Assembly (NCBI GenBank): GCA_019245995.1
Contig: JAFAQW010000180.1
Location: 1-6,739, forward strand
Source of the DNA: Vulcanimicrobiota bacterium
GTDB taxonomy: Bacteria > Vulcanimicrobiota > Vulcanimicrobiia > Vulcanimicrobiales > Vulcanimicrobiaceae
Direction of reading: 5' to 3'
DNA: 6,739 bases
Shown here one piece after another: positions 1 through 6,492 of the stretch (position 1 is its first letter; each line of letters starts with the position of its first letter). A model generated the notes under the pieces. That model was not told the DNA's origin. It saw nothing but the letters and a program-made list of their open reading frames with translations, and ran no database searches. A program made the position numbers and the translations under genes.

Positions 1-95
1 GAAGCGGCCGTGATAACCGGTCGCGCGGCCGGGTGGCGGAACGCCAAGCCGACCAGCACGGCGATCGCCGCGATCAGGGCCATTCTCGTAAGCAT
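1..95 (-). CDS. N-terminus of an exported or membrane-anchored protein (partial)
   Basis: An open frame runs from an ATG at 95 leftwards off the window edge, giving 31 codons with no stop. The peptide opens with a short basic stretch (MLTRM) followed by an uninterrupted hydrophobic run, about residues 5-19 (ALIAAIAVLVGLAF), then turns polar (RHPAARP). This is the look of a signal peptide or single signal-anchor helix. The start is supported by AGGTGG (minus strand, 105-100) lying 4 bases upstream, a near match to the Shine-Dalgarno consensus. A second ATG at 83 has no such site. The gene diverges from leuS across a short gap. Nothing after the signal segment is visible, so no function can be given. 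The frame could be fortuitous in such GC-rich DNA, but a ribosome site, basic N-terminus and hydrophobic core together make it likely real. Confidence 0.5.
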   Translation of the reverse strand, partial: MLTRMALIAAIAVLVGLAFRHPAARPVITAA

Positions 96-99
96 CGCG

Positions 100-105
100 C
101 CACCT
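100..105 (-). promoter_or_regulatory. Shine-Dalgarno site of the left-edge gene
   Basis: Reads AGGTGG on the minus strand, one mismatch from AGGAGG, ending 4 bases before the ATG at 95. It decides the start of the truncated left-edge gene in favour of 95 over 83. Confidence 0.45.
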
Positions 106-156
106 ATCACGCGCGGCGCGCCTCCGTCAAGGGTAGCGCGGTGCAGGCGCAGCGTG

Positions 157-162
157 TAGTAT
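157..162 (+). promoter_or_regulatory. Possible -10 element of a leaderless leuS promoter
   Basis: TAGTAT fits the TANNNT pattern of a -10 hexamer and matches TATAAT at four of six positions. Its last base is 7 bases before the A of the ATG at 170, which is about where transcription would begin. Neither the ATG at 161 nor the one at 170 has a recognisable Shine-Dalgarno sequence, so a leaderless transcript starting at or next to 170 is a reasonable reading. No good -35 box sits 16-18 bases upstream. The rest of the gap between the two divergent genes (96-156) shows only GC-rich sequence, including a 6-base inverted repeat (96-101 with 115-120) that may be chance. There is no room for a T-box leader. 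Confidence 0.3.
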
Positions 163-169
163 GTCGCTC

Positions 170-2602
170 ATGGCCGAAGCCTACGACTATCGCGCGATCG
201 AGCATAAGTGGCAATCGCGGTGGGAACGCGAGCGGCTGTATCGCTCGAGCGATGACAACTCCAAACCGAAGTATTACACGATGTAGATGCTGCCGTATCC
301 CTCCGGCGACCTTCACATCGGCCACGCAAAGAACTACACGTTGGGCGACGCGGTCGCACGCATGATGCGGATGTTGGGCTATAACGTTCTGCATCCCATG
401 GGGTGGGACGCCTTTGGCCTGCCCGCGGAAAATGCCGCGATTGCGCGAGGCGTCGATCCGGCGGCGTGGACCACGGAAAACATCTTGAACATGCGCCGCC
501 AGATCCGCCTCATGGGCACGGGATACGATTGGACGCGCGAAATCGCCACCTGCGAGCCGGAGTACTATCGGTGGAACCAGTGGATCTTCGTACGCCTGCG
601 CGAGCACGGCCTCGTCTACAAGCGCGAGGCTCCGGTCAACTGGTGTCCGGTGGATGAAACGGTCTTAGCGAACGAACAGGTCATCGACGGCCGTTGCTGG
701 CGCTGCTCCAGCCGCGTGCAGCGTCGCAACCTTTCGCAGTGGTTCTTGAAGATCACGGCGTACGCGGATCGATTGCTCGACGACTTGCAATGCCTCGACG
801 GGTGGCCGGAGAGGACCCGGACGATGCAACGTAACTGGATCGGACGCAGCGAGGGCGCGCGCGTCCGCTTCGGCGTCGAACGTCTGGACGAGGGCATCGA
901 CGTTTTTACGACCCGGCTCGACACGCTCTACGGCGCCACGTTCTTGGCCGTCGCTCCGGAGCACCCAATCGTCGCGGCATTGCGGCGCGTCGTGTCGCCG
1001 ACCCAGCTTTCGGAGATGGATGCGTTCGCAGAGTCGTTGCAGTCGAGATCGGAGCTCGAGCGCACCGGCCTGATGGAAAAGCGCGGCGTCTTCACCGGCG
1101 CGCATGCTCGCAACCCGCTCTCCGGCGAACGCGTTCCGATCTGGCTGACCAACTACGTGTTGGCTGAATACGGCAGCGGCGCGGTGATGGGCGTTCCGGC
1201 GCACGACGACCGCGATTTCGACTTCGCGAACCGGTACGGATTGCCGATCGCGCGCGTCGTCGTTCCCCGCGCGGGGGAAGAACCGTCGGCGGACGATGCG
1301 GCGTACGCCGACGATGGCCTGCTGGTCGGAAGCGGCGACTTCAGCGGCATGGCGAGCGCCGCGGCGCGCGACGCGATGGCGGAACGTTTGCAGAAGATGG
1401 CGGCGGGCGGCCCGAGCGTGGGATACAAACTGCGCGACTGGCTGATCTCGCGGCAGCGCTACTGGGGCACCCCGATTCCGATCGTCTATTGCGACGCGTG
1501 CGGCGAGGTCGCCGTACCCGACGCCGATCTGCCGGTTCTGCTGCCGCCCCGCAACCGGATGCAGGAGTTCTTGCACACGGCCTGCCCGCGCTGCAGCGGT
1601 CCGGCGCGCCGCGAGAGCGATACGATGGATACCTTCTTCGAGTCGTCCTGGTATTTTCTGCGCTATCTCGACCCGCACAACGACGCCGCGCCGTGGAGCG
1701 AAGAGGCCGCCCGACGGTGGATGAACGTGGACCAATATATCGGGGGCGCCGAGCATGCAGTGCTGCACCTGCTCTACTCGCGCTTCTTCTATAAGTTCTT
1801 TCACGACCGAGGCTGGGTGACCGGCACCGACGAGCCGTTCGAGCGCCTCTTTCATCAGGGCTTAGTGTTGCGCGACGGCGAGAAGATGTCGAAATCGCGC
1901 GGCAACGTCGTCGGCATCGACGAGACGGCCGAGCGCTACGGCATCGACGCGATGCGGCTGTTCCTGCTGTACGTCACGCCGCCCGAAGACACGAGCAACT
2001 GGACCGACGAAGGCATCAGCGGACGCGTGCGGCTGCTCGGTCGCATCTGGCGCGCCTCGACCGCGCTCGCTGTGAAACGCGACGGCGGCATACCGCACGC
2101 CGAATCGTCCGAAGACAAGGGGCTGCTGCGCGCCGTGCACGTCGCGGCGAAATCGGCCATAGAAGAAACCCTGTCACGGCGTTTCCATTACAACACGACC
2201 ATCGCGAAGCTCGACGAGCTGGTCAATCTCATGACGGCGGCCGCGAGCGAACGCCCCGACTCGGCCGCCTTGCGCTACGCGATCGACACGTTGCCGATCG
2301 TCATTGCGCCTTTCGCTCCGCACATCGCCGAAGAGCTCTGGGAGCGGCAGGGCCATGCAACCTCCGTGCATCTGGCGCCATACCTCACGCCCGACGAGCG
2401 CCTGTTGGCAACGGACGAGATCACGCTCGTCGTCCAGGTGAACGGCAAGGTTCGTGCACGGCTGCAGGCGCCCGCAGGAGTCAGCGAATCGCGGGCGGCG
2501 GCGATGGCGCTCGACGATCCGAACATTCGCGCTCACCTCCAAGGCAAGCAAATTCGCAAACGCTTCTACGTGCCCGACAGGCTGCTGAATTTTCTCGCGT
2601 GA
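170..2602 (+). CDS. leuS: Leucyl-tRNA synthetase, carrying an in-frame amber codon near the N-terminus
   Basis: Cytoplasmic class I enzyme that attaches leucine to tRNA-Leu using ATP. Read from ATG 170 it has 810 codons, a normal bacterial length, and begins in the family style (MAEAYDYRAIEHKWQ). Counting codons from 170: HIGH signature LHIGH at about 48-52; first zinc knuckle C159 with C176/C179; CP1 editing domain with the threonine-rich TTRLDTLYGATF and, near 345-349, HDDRD holding the conserved editing aspartate; second zinc pair C441/C444 and C472/C475; KMSKS at 572-576; anticodon-binding helices; C-terminal domain with VNGKVR at 757-762. Codon 39 (284-286) is TAG where homologues have a variable residue (often E, D or S) between KYY and MLPYPSG. 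Everything after it is intact. An upstream in-frame ATG at 161 would add three residues. A conservative gene caller would start at ATG 287, giving 771 residues but losing the first strand of the catalytic fold. The TGA stop overlaps the next gene. Confidence 0.93.
284..286 (+). other. leuS: In-frame TAG codon interrupting leuS
   Basis: The frame reads K-Y-Y-T-M-TAG-M-L-P-Y-P-S-G, which aligns residue for residue with the family pattern KYY-x-x-x-M-L/F-PYPSG (E. coli has KYYCLSMLPYPSG). TAG therefore replaces one residue with no gap or shift, as a single G-to-T change from GAG would. The site is flanked by ATG on both sides (ATG TAG ATG). It may be a base-call error, a true nonsense mutation, a suppressed codon, or a stop with immediate restart. 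Confidence 0.9.
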
Positions 2603-3858
2603 GCGCGCCACTACGACTCTCGACGAGCGTCTGCATCGTGGGAGGAGGCCCGTGCGGGGTGATGCTGGGAGTCCTATTGGCCCGCGCCGGAATCGAGGTA
2701 ATCGTCCTCGAGAAATACCGCGACTTTTTTCGAGATTTTCGCGGCGACACGGTTCATCCGTCGACCTTGCAGTTGCTCTACGAACTCGGATGGCTGGACG
2801 ATTTCCTCGCGTTGCCTCACGACGAATTCCAGACGGCGAGCGCTAATATCGGCGGCCGACCGGTGAAGGTCGCGGATCTCTCCCATCTGCGTACTCAGTG
2901 CAAGTTCGTTGCCTTGATGCCGCAATGGGACTTTCTGAACTTCCTGGCAGAGCGCGGCCGACGGTATCCCACCTTTCGTTTGCTGATGCAAGCGCAAGGT
3001 AACGACATCGTTCTGAACCAGGACCGAGTTACCGGCGCCCGCGCACAGACCTCGAACGGCGGAGTTACGATCGAGGCCGCCCTCGTCGTGGGCGCTGACG
3101 GGCGTCACTCCACGATACGCAGCCGCGCCGGATTTGTCGTCAACGACCTCGGCGCGCCGATGGACATCCTGTGGATGCGCATTGCCAAGAACCCGAACGA
3201 TCCGAAGCGACAGCTCGGCTGGGTCAGAACCGGGCACATGGTGATCCTCCTCGATCGGGGCGATTATTGGCAGTGCGCCTACTTGATTCCCAAGGGGTCC
3301 TTCGCGCAACTCAAGGCCGAAGGCATCGAAGCGCTCCAGCGCGAGATCGCGGCGACGGTGCCTCCGCTGGCCGATCGCGTCGGCGCCCTCGACGATTGGT
3401 CGAAGGTTGCGATGCTCGACGTGCGCGTCGACCGGCTCGAACGTTGGCACCGGCCGGGATTGATCTGCATCGGGGACGCGGCGCACGCGATGTCGCCGAT
3501 CGGCGGCATCGGCATTAACTTGGCCATCCAAGACGCCGTCGCCGCGGCGAACATACTCGTCGAGCCGCTGCGTGCCGGCGCATCGCCCTCAGAAGCGGAT
3601 CTCCAGCGCGTTCAGGATCGCCGCATGTTTGCGACCAAAGTCACGCAAGCGTTCCAAACCTTCGTTCAGGATCGCGCGATCGCGCCGTTGATGAGCGGCG
3701 TGCCGGTCGAGGAGCCGCCGCTGGTGGCGCGATTGTTCGACCAGTTTCCCCTGTTACGCCGTCTGCCCGCTCGCCTGATCGGCCTCGGCGTGCGGCCCGA
3801 GCACGTCCGCACTCCCGACGTCTACGCCCCTACTGCTCCCCGGTCATCGCCTCGCTGA
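2599..3858 (+). CDS. FAD-dependent monooxygenase/oxidoreductase, aromatic hydroxylase (PHBH) fold
   Basis: A 419-residue flavoprotein of the FAD_binding_3 type, probably a soluble NAD(P)H-dependent hydroxylase. The dinucleotide-binding motif is at 11-20 (VCIVGGGPCG), with the ribose-binding acid E38 ending the second strand (VIVLEK). The DG motif that contacts both FAD and NAD(P)H is at 167-168 (GADGRHSTIR), and the GD motif binding FAD phosphates is at 292-293 (IGDAAHAMSPIGGIGIN). Further blocks I recognise from a widespread, poorly characterised oxidoreductase subgroup are DFRGDTVHPSTL (46-57), MPQWDFLNFL (107-116) and DRGDYWQCAYLIPKG (219-233). Length is normal and there is no membrane segment or extra C-terminal domain. 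The GTG start overlaps the leuS stop (GTGA, 2599-2602) with no ribosome site of its own, so translation is probably coupled. The substrate is unknown; ring hydroxylation or inactivation of an aromatic compound are possibilities. The 3' end overlaps the convergent ligase gene. Confidence 0.88.
   Translation: MSAPLRLSTSVCIVGGGPCGVMLGVLLARAGIEVIVLEKYRDFFRDFRGDTVHPSTLQLLYELGWLDDFLALPHDEFQTASANIGGRPVKVADLSHLRTQCKFVALMPQWDFLNFLAERGRRYPTFRLLMQAQGNDIVLNQDRVTGARAQTSNGGVTIEAALVVGADGRHSTIRSRAGFVVNDLGAPMDILWMRIAKNPNDPKRQLGWVRTGHMVILLDRGDYWQCAYLIPKGSFAQLKAEGIEALQREIAATVPPLADRVGALDDWSKVAMLDVRVDRLERWHRPGLICIGDAAHAMSPIGGIGINLAIQDAVAAANILVEPLRAGASPSEADLQRVQDRRMFATKVTQAFQTFVQDRAIAPLMSGVPVEEPPLVARLFDQFPLLRRLPARLIGLGVRPEHVRTPDVYAPTAPRSSPR
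3830..3858. other. Tail-to-tail coding overlap of 29 bases
   Basis: The monooxygenase stop (TGA, 3856-3858) lies inside the ligase gene and the ligase stop (TAG, 3832-3830) lies inside the monooxygenase gene. The last residues PTAPRSSPR and LSEAMTGEQ are encoded on opposite strands of the same bases. No hairpin terminator separates the two convergent units. Confidence 0.85.
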
Positions 3859-5515
3859 GGCCTTCTCGCGCGAGCATTTCCGCGTAAATCACACGAACGC
3901 GCTCGAGCGTGTCGATCTCTTCGGATGGCTTGTCGTCGCGAAGCCGCACGATTCGTGGGAAGCGCAATGCGAAGCCGCTTTCGTGCAAGCCGCTCTTCTG
4001 AATTACGTCGAACGCGACTTCCAGCACGACCTTCGGTTCGACCGGAATTTCCGAAAAGCGCGCGTTGGGCCGGCGCGACGCCGGCGTTAGCCGGTGGTCG
4101 AGAAACCACGGCGTGAGGCGCGCGATCTCCGCATCGGTCAGGCCGGAATAGGCTTTGCCGATCGTGAGCAGCCTGCCGTTGTCGCCGCGTACGGCGAACG
4201 TGTAGTCCGACAACACGCGGGCGCGCTTGCCGTGTCCCCATTCCACCGCAACCACGGCCACGTCGAGCGTCGAGAGCTCGCGCTTGAGCTTGAGCCACCA
4301 CTTGCCGCGCCGGCCCGGAAGATACGGCGCGTCGGCGCGTTTTAGCAAGAGGCCCTCGTTACCGCGTCCGCGCGCCGCCTCGAACTCCGTGTTGATCGCC
4401 GATGCTTCGGGTGCCGCGACGGCGAACGACGGCGCGAGCGTAACGGTGCGGCCGTCGAAGCGAATGCTTTCGAGGCGCGTCCGTCGCGCGGTCAGCGGTT
4501 CGTCGATCAGCAGCTCGTCGCCGAGCGCCAGCACGTCGAACACGACGTACGACAGCGGAACCTTGCGCAGCAATCCTTGCTCGATCGTCTTGCGCTGCAG
4601 CCGCGCTTGGAGCATGCGAAACGGCAGCACCTTTCCGTCGCGCATCGCCACGATCTCGCCGTCGAAGATCGCATCGGCCTCAACGCGCCGCAGGGCGCCG
4701 ACGACTTCGGGATAGGAAGCGGAAACGTCGTTGAGCCGGCGTGAAAAGAGCCGCACGTCGGCCTGGCGGCAATGCGCCTGCACGCGGATGCCGTCGTACT
4801 TATCCTCGAGGTGCCACTGCGCGCGCGACAGTTCTCGATACGCGTCGCCGTACGCCACCGGCGTGGCGAGCATGAAGCCGATGGGTGTACCATACGCGAT
4901 CCGCACGTCGTGCAGCGCGCCGTTCTTTGCCGCCACCGCAACGGCGCCGACGTCACCGGCTCCCATGGCCGCTCGCCGAACCGACGCCCCGTCGGCATCG
5001 AACGCCTGGGCGATCGCGTCCAGCACCAAGCCTTCGCGCAAGCCGGCGCGTAGATCCCCGGTGATGATTTTGATCGCATACGTCGCGGTCAACGCGTCCG
5101 TGCAAGCGCGCAGTATGCGTTCGAGCAGCGAAGCGCGACGCGCGTTGACCTGTTTGCCCGACGCCGCCGCGATCTCGTCGAAAAGCTCCTGGAGCGCCGC
5201 AGGCGTCAACTCATCCGAAAAGAGCAATCCGGTGGCGGGCGCACGATAGAGCGAGCCCAGCGCGGCGCCGAGATCACCCGTGGTGCGATACGCGCGGGTA
5301 AGCTCGACGTCGCTAAATCCCCATAGTCGGTGCGCGACGTCCACCAGCATTCGACCACCGACCGAGAGCGGACGGCGACCGGCGAAGAACCGCACCGCCG
5401 CCGCCACGTCGCGCTCGTCGTCCAGCGACCGCAAGTATTCCGCCAGCAATGATATCTTTTGCAGTTTGCCGGTACGCTCGGCAATCGCTTGCGCGGCCTC
5501 GGCAAACCGTTGCAT
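3830..5515 (-). CDS. ATP-dependent DNA ligase (archaeal/eukaryotic ligase I type)
   Basis: Seals nicks in DNA through an enzyme-AMP intermediate using ATP rather than NAD. The 561 residues hold an N-terminal alpha-helical DNA-binding domain (about 1-210, including GDLRAGLREGLVLDAIAQAF), the adenylation domain and a C-terminal OB fold. Nucleotidyltransferase motifs: I at 237-244 (EDKYDGIR, catalytic K239), III at 284-289 (FDGEIV, E287), IIIa at 323-330 (YVVFDVLA), IV at 387-393 (EGLLLKR), V at 406-411 (WWLKLK), and motif VI-like RFPRIVRLRDDK near 518-529. The start at 5515 is set by overlap with the epimerase stop (TAATG) and by homology. The same frame stays open for hundreds of codons upstream, but that is a shadow of the epimerase. 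No Ku-linked polymerase or nuclease domain is attached, so this is not full-length LigD. It is likely an accessory repair ligase beside the usual NAD-dependent LigA, which is not in this window. The stop is TAG, about 30 residues past motif VI, a normal end. Confidence 0.93.
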   Translation of the reverse strand: MQRFAEAAQAIAERTGKLQKISLLAEYLRSLDDERDVAAAVRFFAGRRPLSVGGRMLVDVAHRLWGFSDVELTRAYRTTGDLGAALGSLYRAPATGLLFSDELTPAALQELFDEIAAASGKQVNARRASLLERILRACTDALTATYAIKIITGDLRAGLREGLVLDAIAQAFDADGASVRRAAMGAGDVGAVAVAAKNGALHDVRIAYGTPIGFMLATPVAYGDAYRELSRAQWHLEDKYDGIRVQAHCRQADVRLFSRRLNDVSASYPEVVGALRRVEADAIFDGEIVAMRDGKVLPFRMLQARLQRKTIEQGLLRKVPLSYVVFDVLALGDELLIDEPLTARRTRLESIRFDGRTVTLAPSFAVAAPEASAINTEFEAARGRGNEGLLLKRADAPYLPGRRGKWWLKLKRELSTLDVAVVAVEWGHGKRARVLSDYTFAVRGDNGRLLTIGKAYSGLTDAEIARLTPWFLDHRLTPASRRPNARFSEIPVEPKVVLEVAFDVIQKSGLHESGFALRFPRIVRLRDDKPSEEIDTLERVRVIYAEMLAREGLSEAMTGEQ

Positions 5516-6438
5516 TAGAGGCCGAGAAAATAGTCGTACGTTTCGCGGATGCCGCCGGTCAGAGACGTTGCCGCCGTCCAGCCGAGCTCGCTGCGCGCCC
5601 GTGACGAATCGAACTCCGCATCGCGGGCATCTCCCGGCCGCGGCGGTGCGTGCTGCACCGGCGCTGCAAAACCGCTCGTTTCGACAAGCGCGCGATAGAT
5701 CTGGTTCACGCTCGTGCGTACGCCGGTGCCGATGACGTAGGCGCCGCCGGAACCCCGTTCCAGCGCAGCAACGTTGGCGGCCGCGACGTCGCCCACGTAG
5801 ACGTAATCGCGCGTCTGCTCGCCATCGGAGTCGATTCGCACGCCTTCTCGCGCTAGAAAGCGCCCGATGAAGATGGCGATCACTCCAGCCTCTCCATTGG
5901 GGTCCTGGCGCGGCCCGTACACGTTGCCGTAGCGCAGCGCGGTGAAGTCGAGGCCTTTCGTCGCGCGATAGAAGCGAAGGTAATGCTCGCCGACCATCTT
6001 GCTGATCCCGTAGGGGGACGTGGGACGCTGGGGCGTCGCGTCGGTGATCGGCAGACGATCGACGGTTCCGAATGTGGCGCCGCTCGAGGCGAAGATGACC
6101 TTGCGGACGTCGTTTTTGACGGCATGTTCCAAAACGTTCAACAAGCCCAGCACGTTGACGCCGGCGTCGTAGAGGGGGTCCCGCACGGAGATAGCGACCG
6201 AGTGTTGCGCGGCATGATGGTTCACGACGTCGGGCTTGAAGTCGGCGAAGACGCGGCCGATCGCTTCGTCTCGAACGTCCATGTGCACGAGCGAAATGCC
6301 GTTGCGCACGTTGGCGCGCCGGCCGCCGCCATGTTCCCAGAGGGAGTCGATGACCAATAGTTCGTGTCCGGCAGCGCAGTAGGCGTCGACCAGATGCGAG
6401 CCGATGAACCCCGCTCCGCCGGTCACGATGATGCGCAC
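5515..6438 (-). CDS. NAD-dependent sugar-nucleotide epimerase/dehydratase (UDP-glucose 4-epimerase type)
   Basis: An extended short-chain dehydrogenase of 307 residues that most likely interconverts UDP-sugars at C4 for surface polysaccharide synthesis. The Rossmann motif is at the very N-terminus, 6-15 (TGGAGFIGSH), and D31 at the end of strand 2 (LLVID) points to NAD over NADP. The active site shows S118/S119 (FASSGATFG) and the YxxxK pair Y143/K147 (SPYGISK). Family blocks NHHAAQHSVAISVRDP (73-88), RYGNVYGPRQDP (169-180) and the C-terminal DYVYVGDVAAAN (211-222) are present. I chose GTG 6438 over ATG 6453: AAGGGAG at 6450-6444 lies 5 bases before the GTG, and the protein then begins MRIIVTGG as homologues do. 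From 6453 the ribosome site would lie inside the gene. The stop overlaps the ligase start (TAATG). A dehydratase or uronate epimerase with the same fold cannot be excluded; the substrate is inferred from family resemblance. Confidence 0.88.
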   Translation of the reverse strand: MRIIVTGGAGFIGSHLVDAYCAAGHELLVIDSLWEHGGGRRANVRNGISLVHMDVRDEAIGRVFADFKPDVVNHHAAQHSVAISVRDPLYDAGVNVLGLLNVLEHAVKNDVRKVIFASSGATFGTVDRLPITDATPQRPTSPYGISKMVGEHYLRFYRATKGLDFTALRYGNVYGPRQDPNGEAGVIAIFIGRFLAREGVRIDSDGEQTRDYVYVGDVAAANVAALERGSGGAYVIGTGVRTSVNQIYRALVETSGFAAPVQHAPPRPGDARDAEFDSSRARSELGWTAATSLTGGIRETYDYFLGL

Positions 6439-6443
6439 GCATT

Positions 6444-6450
6444 CTCCCTT
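6444..6450 (-). promoter_or_regulatory. Shine-Dalgarno site deciding the epimerase start
   Basis: AAGGGAG on the minus strand, 5 bases upstream of GTG 6438. It shifts the start 15 bases downstream of the in-frame ATG at 6453 that an automatic caller would choose. Confidence 0.6.
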
Positions 6451-6477
6451 CATTGACTAGATAGCTGGAAGCGCCGT

Positions 6478-6485
6478 CGCAGGAG
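6478..6485 (+). promoter_or_regulatory. Shine-Dalgarno site of the right-edge membrane protein gene
   Basis: CGCAGGAG contains a strong AGGAG core ending 7 bases before ATG 6493. It is only 1 base from ATG 6487, which is too close, so 6493 is the better start. No -10/-35 pair could be placed with confidence in the 54 bases between the divergent starts. Confidence 0.55.
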
Positions 6486-6492
6486 AATGGCG

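Noticed and set aside
96..120. Inverted repeat CGCGCC/GGCGCG in the gap before leuS, as an operator or hairpin.
   Set aside because: Six GC-only pairs with a 13-base loop are expected by chance in this composition, and nothing else supports it.
665..1855. A 396-codon antisense open frame across leuS.
   Set aside because: Its composition (rich in R, A, H, V, Q) is that of the reverse complement of GC-rich codons, with no recognisable motif. leuS itself is beyond doubt.
2674..3531. A 285-codon antisense open frame across the monooxygenase.
   Set aside because: It mirrors the sense gene's codon structure and shows no domain motif or ribosome site.
6453..6458. TTGACT, a near-perfect -35 box on the plus strand before the right-edge gene.
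   Set aside because: No -10-like hexamer is found 16-18 bases downstream; that stretch is GC-rich.
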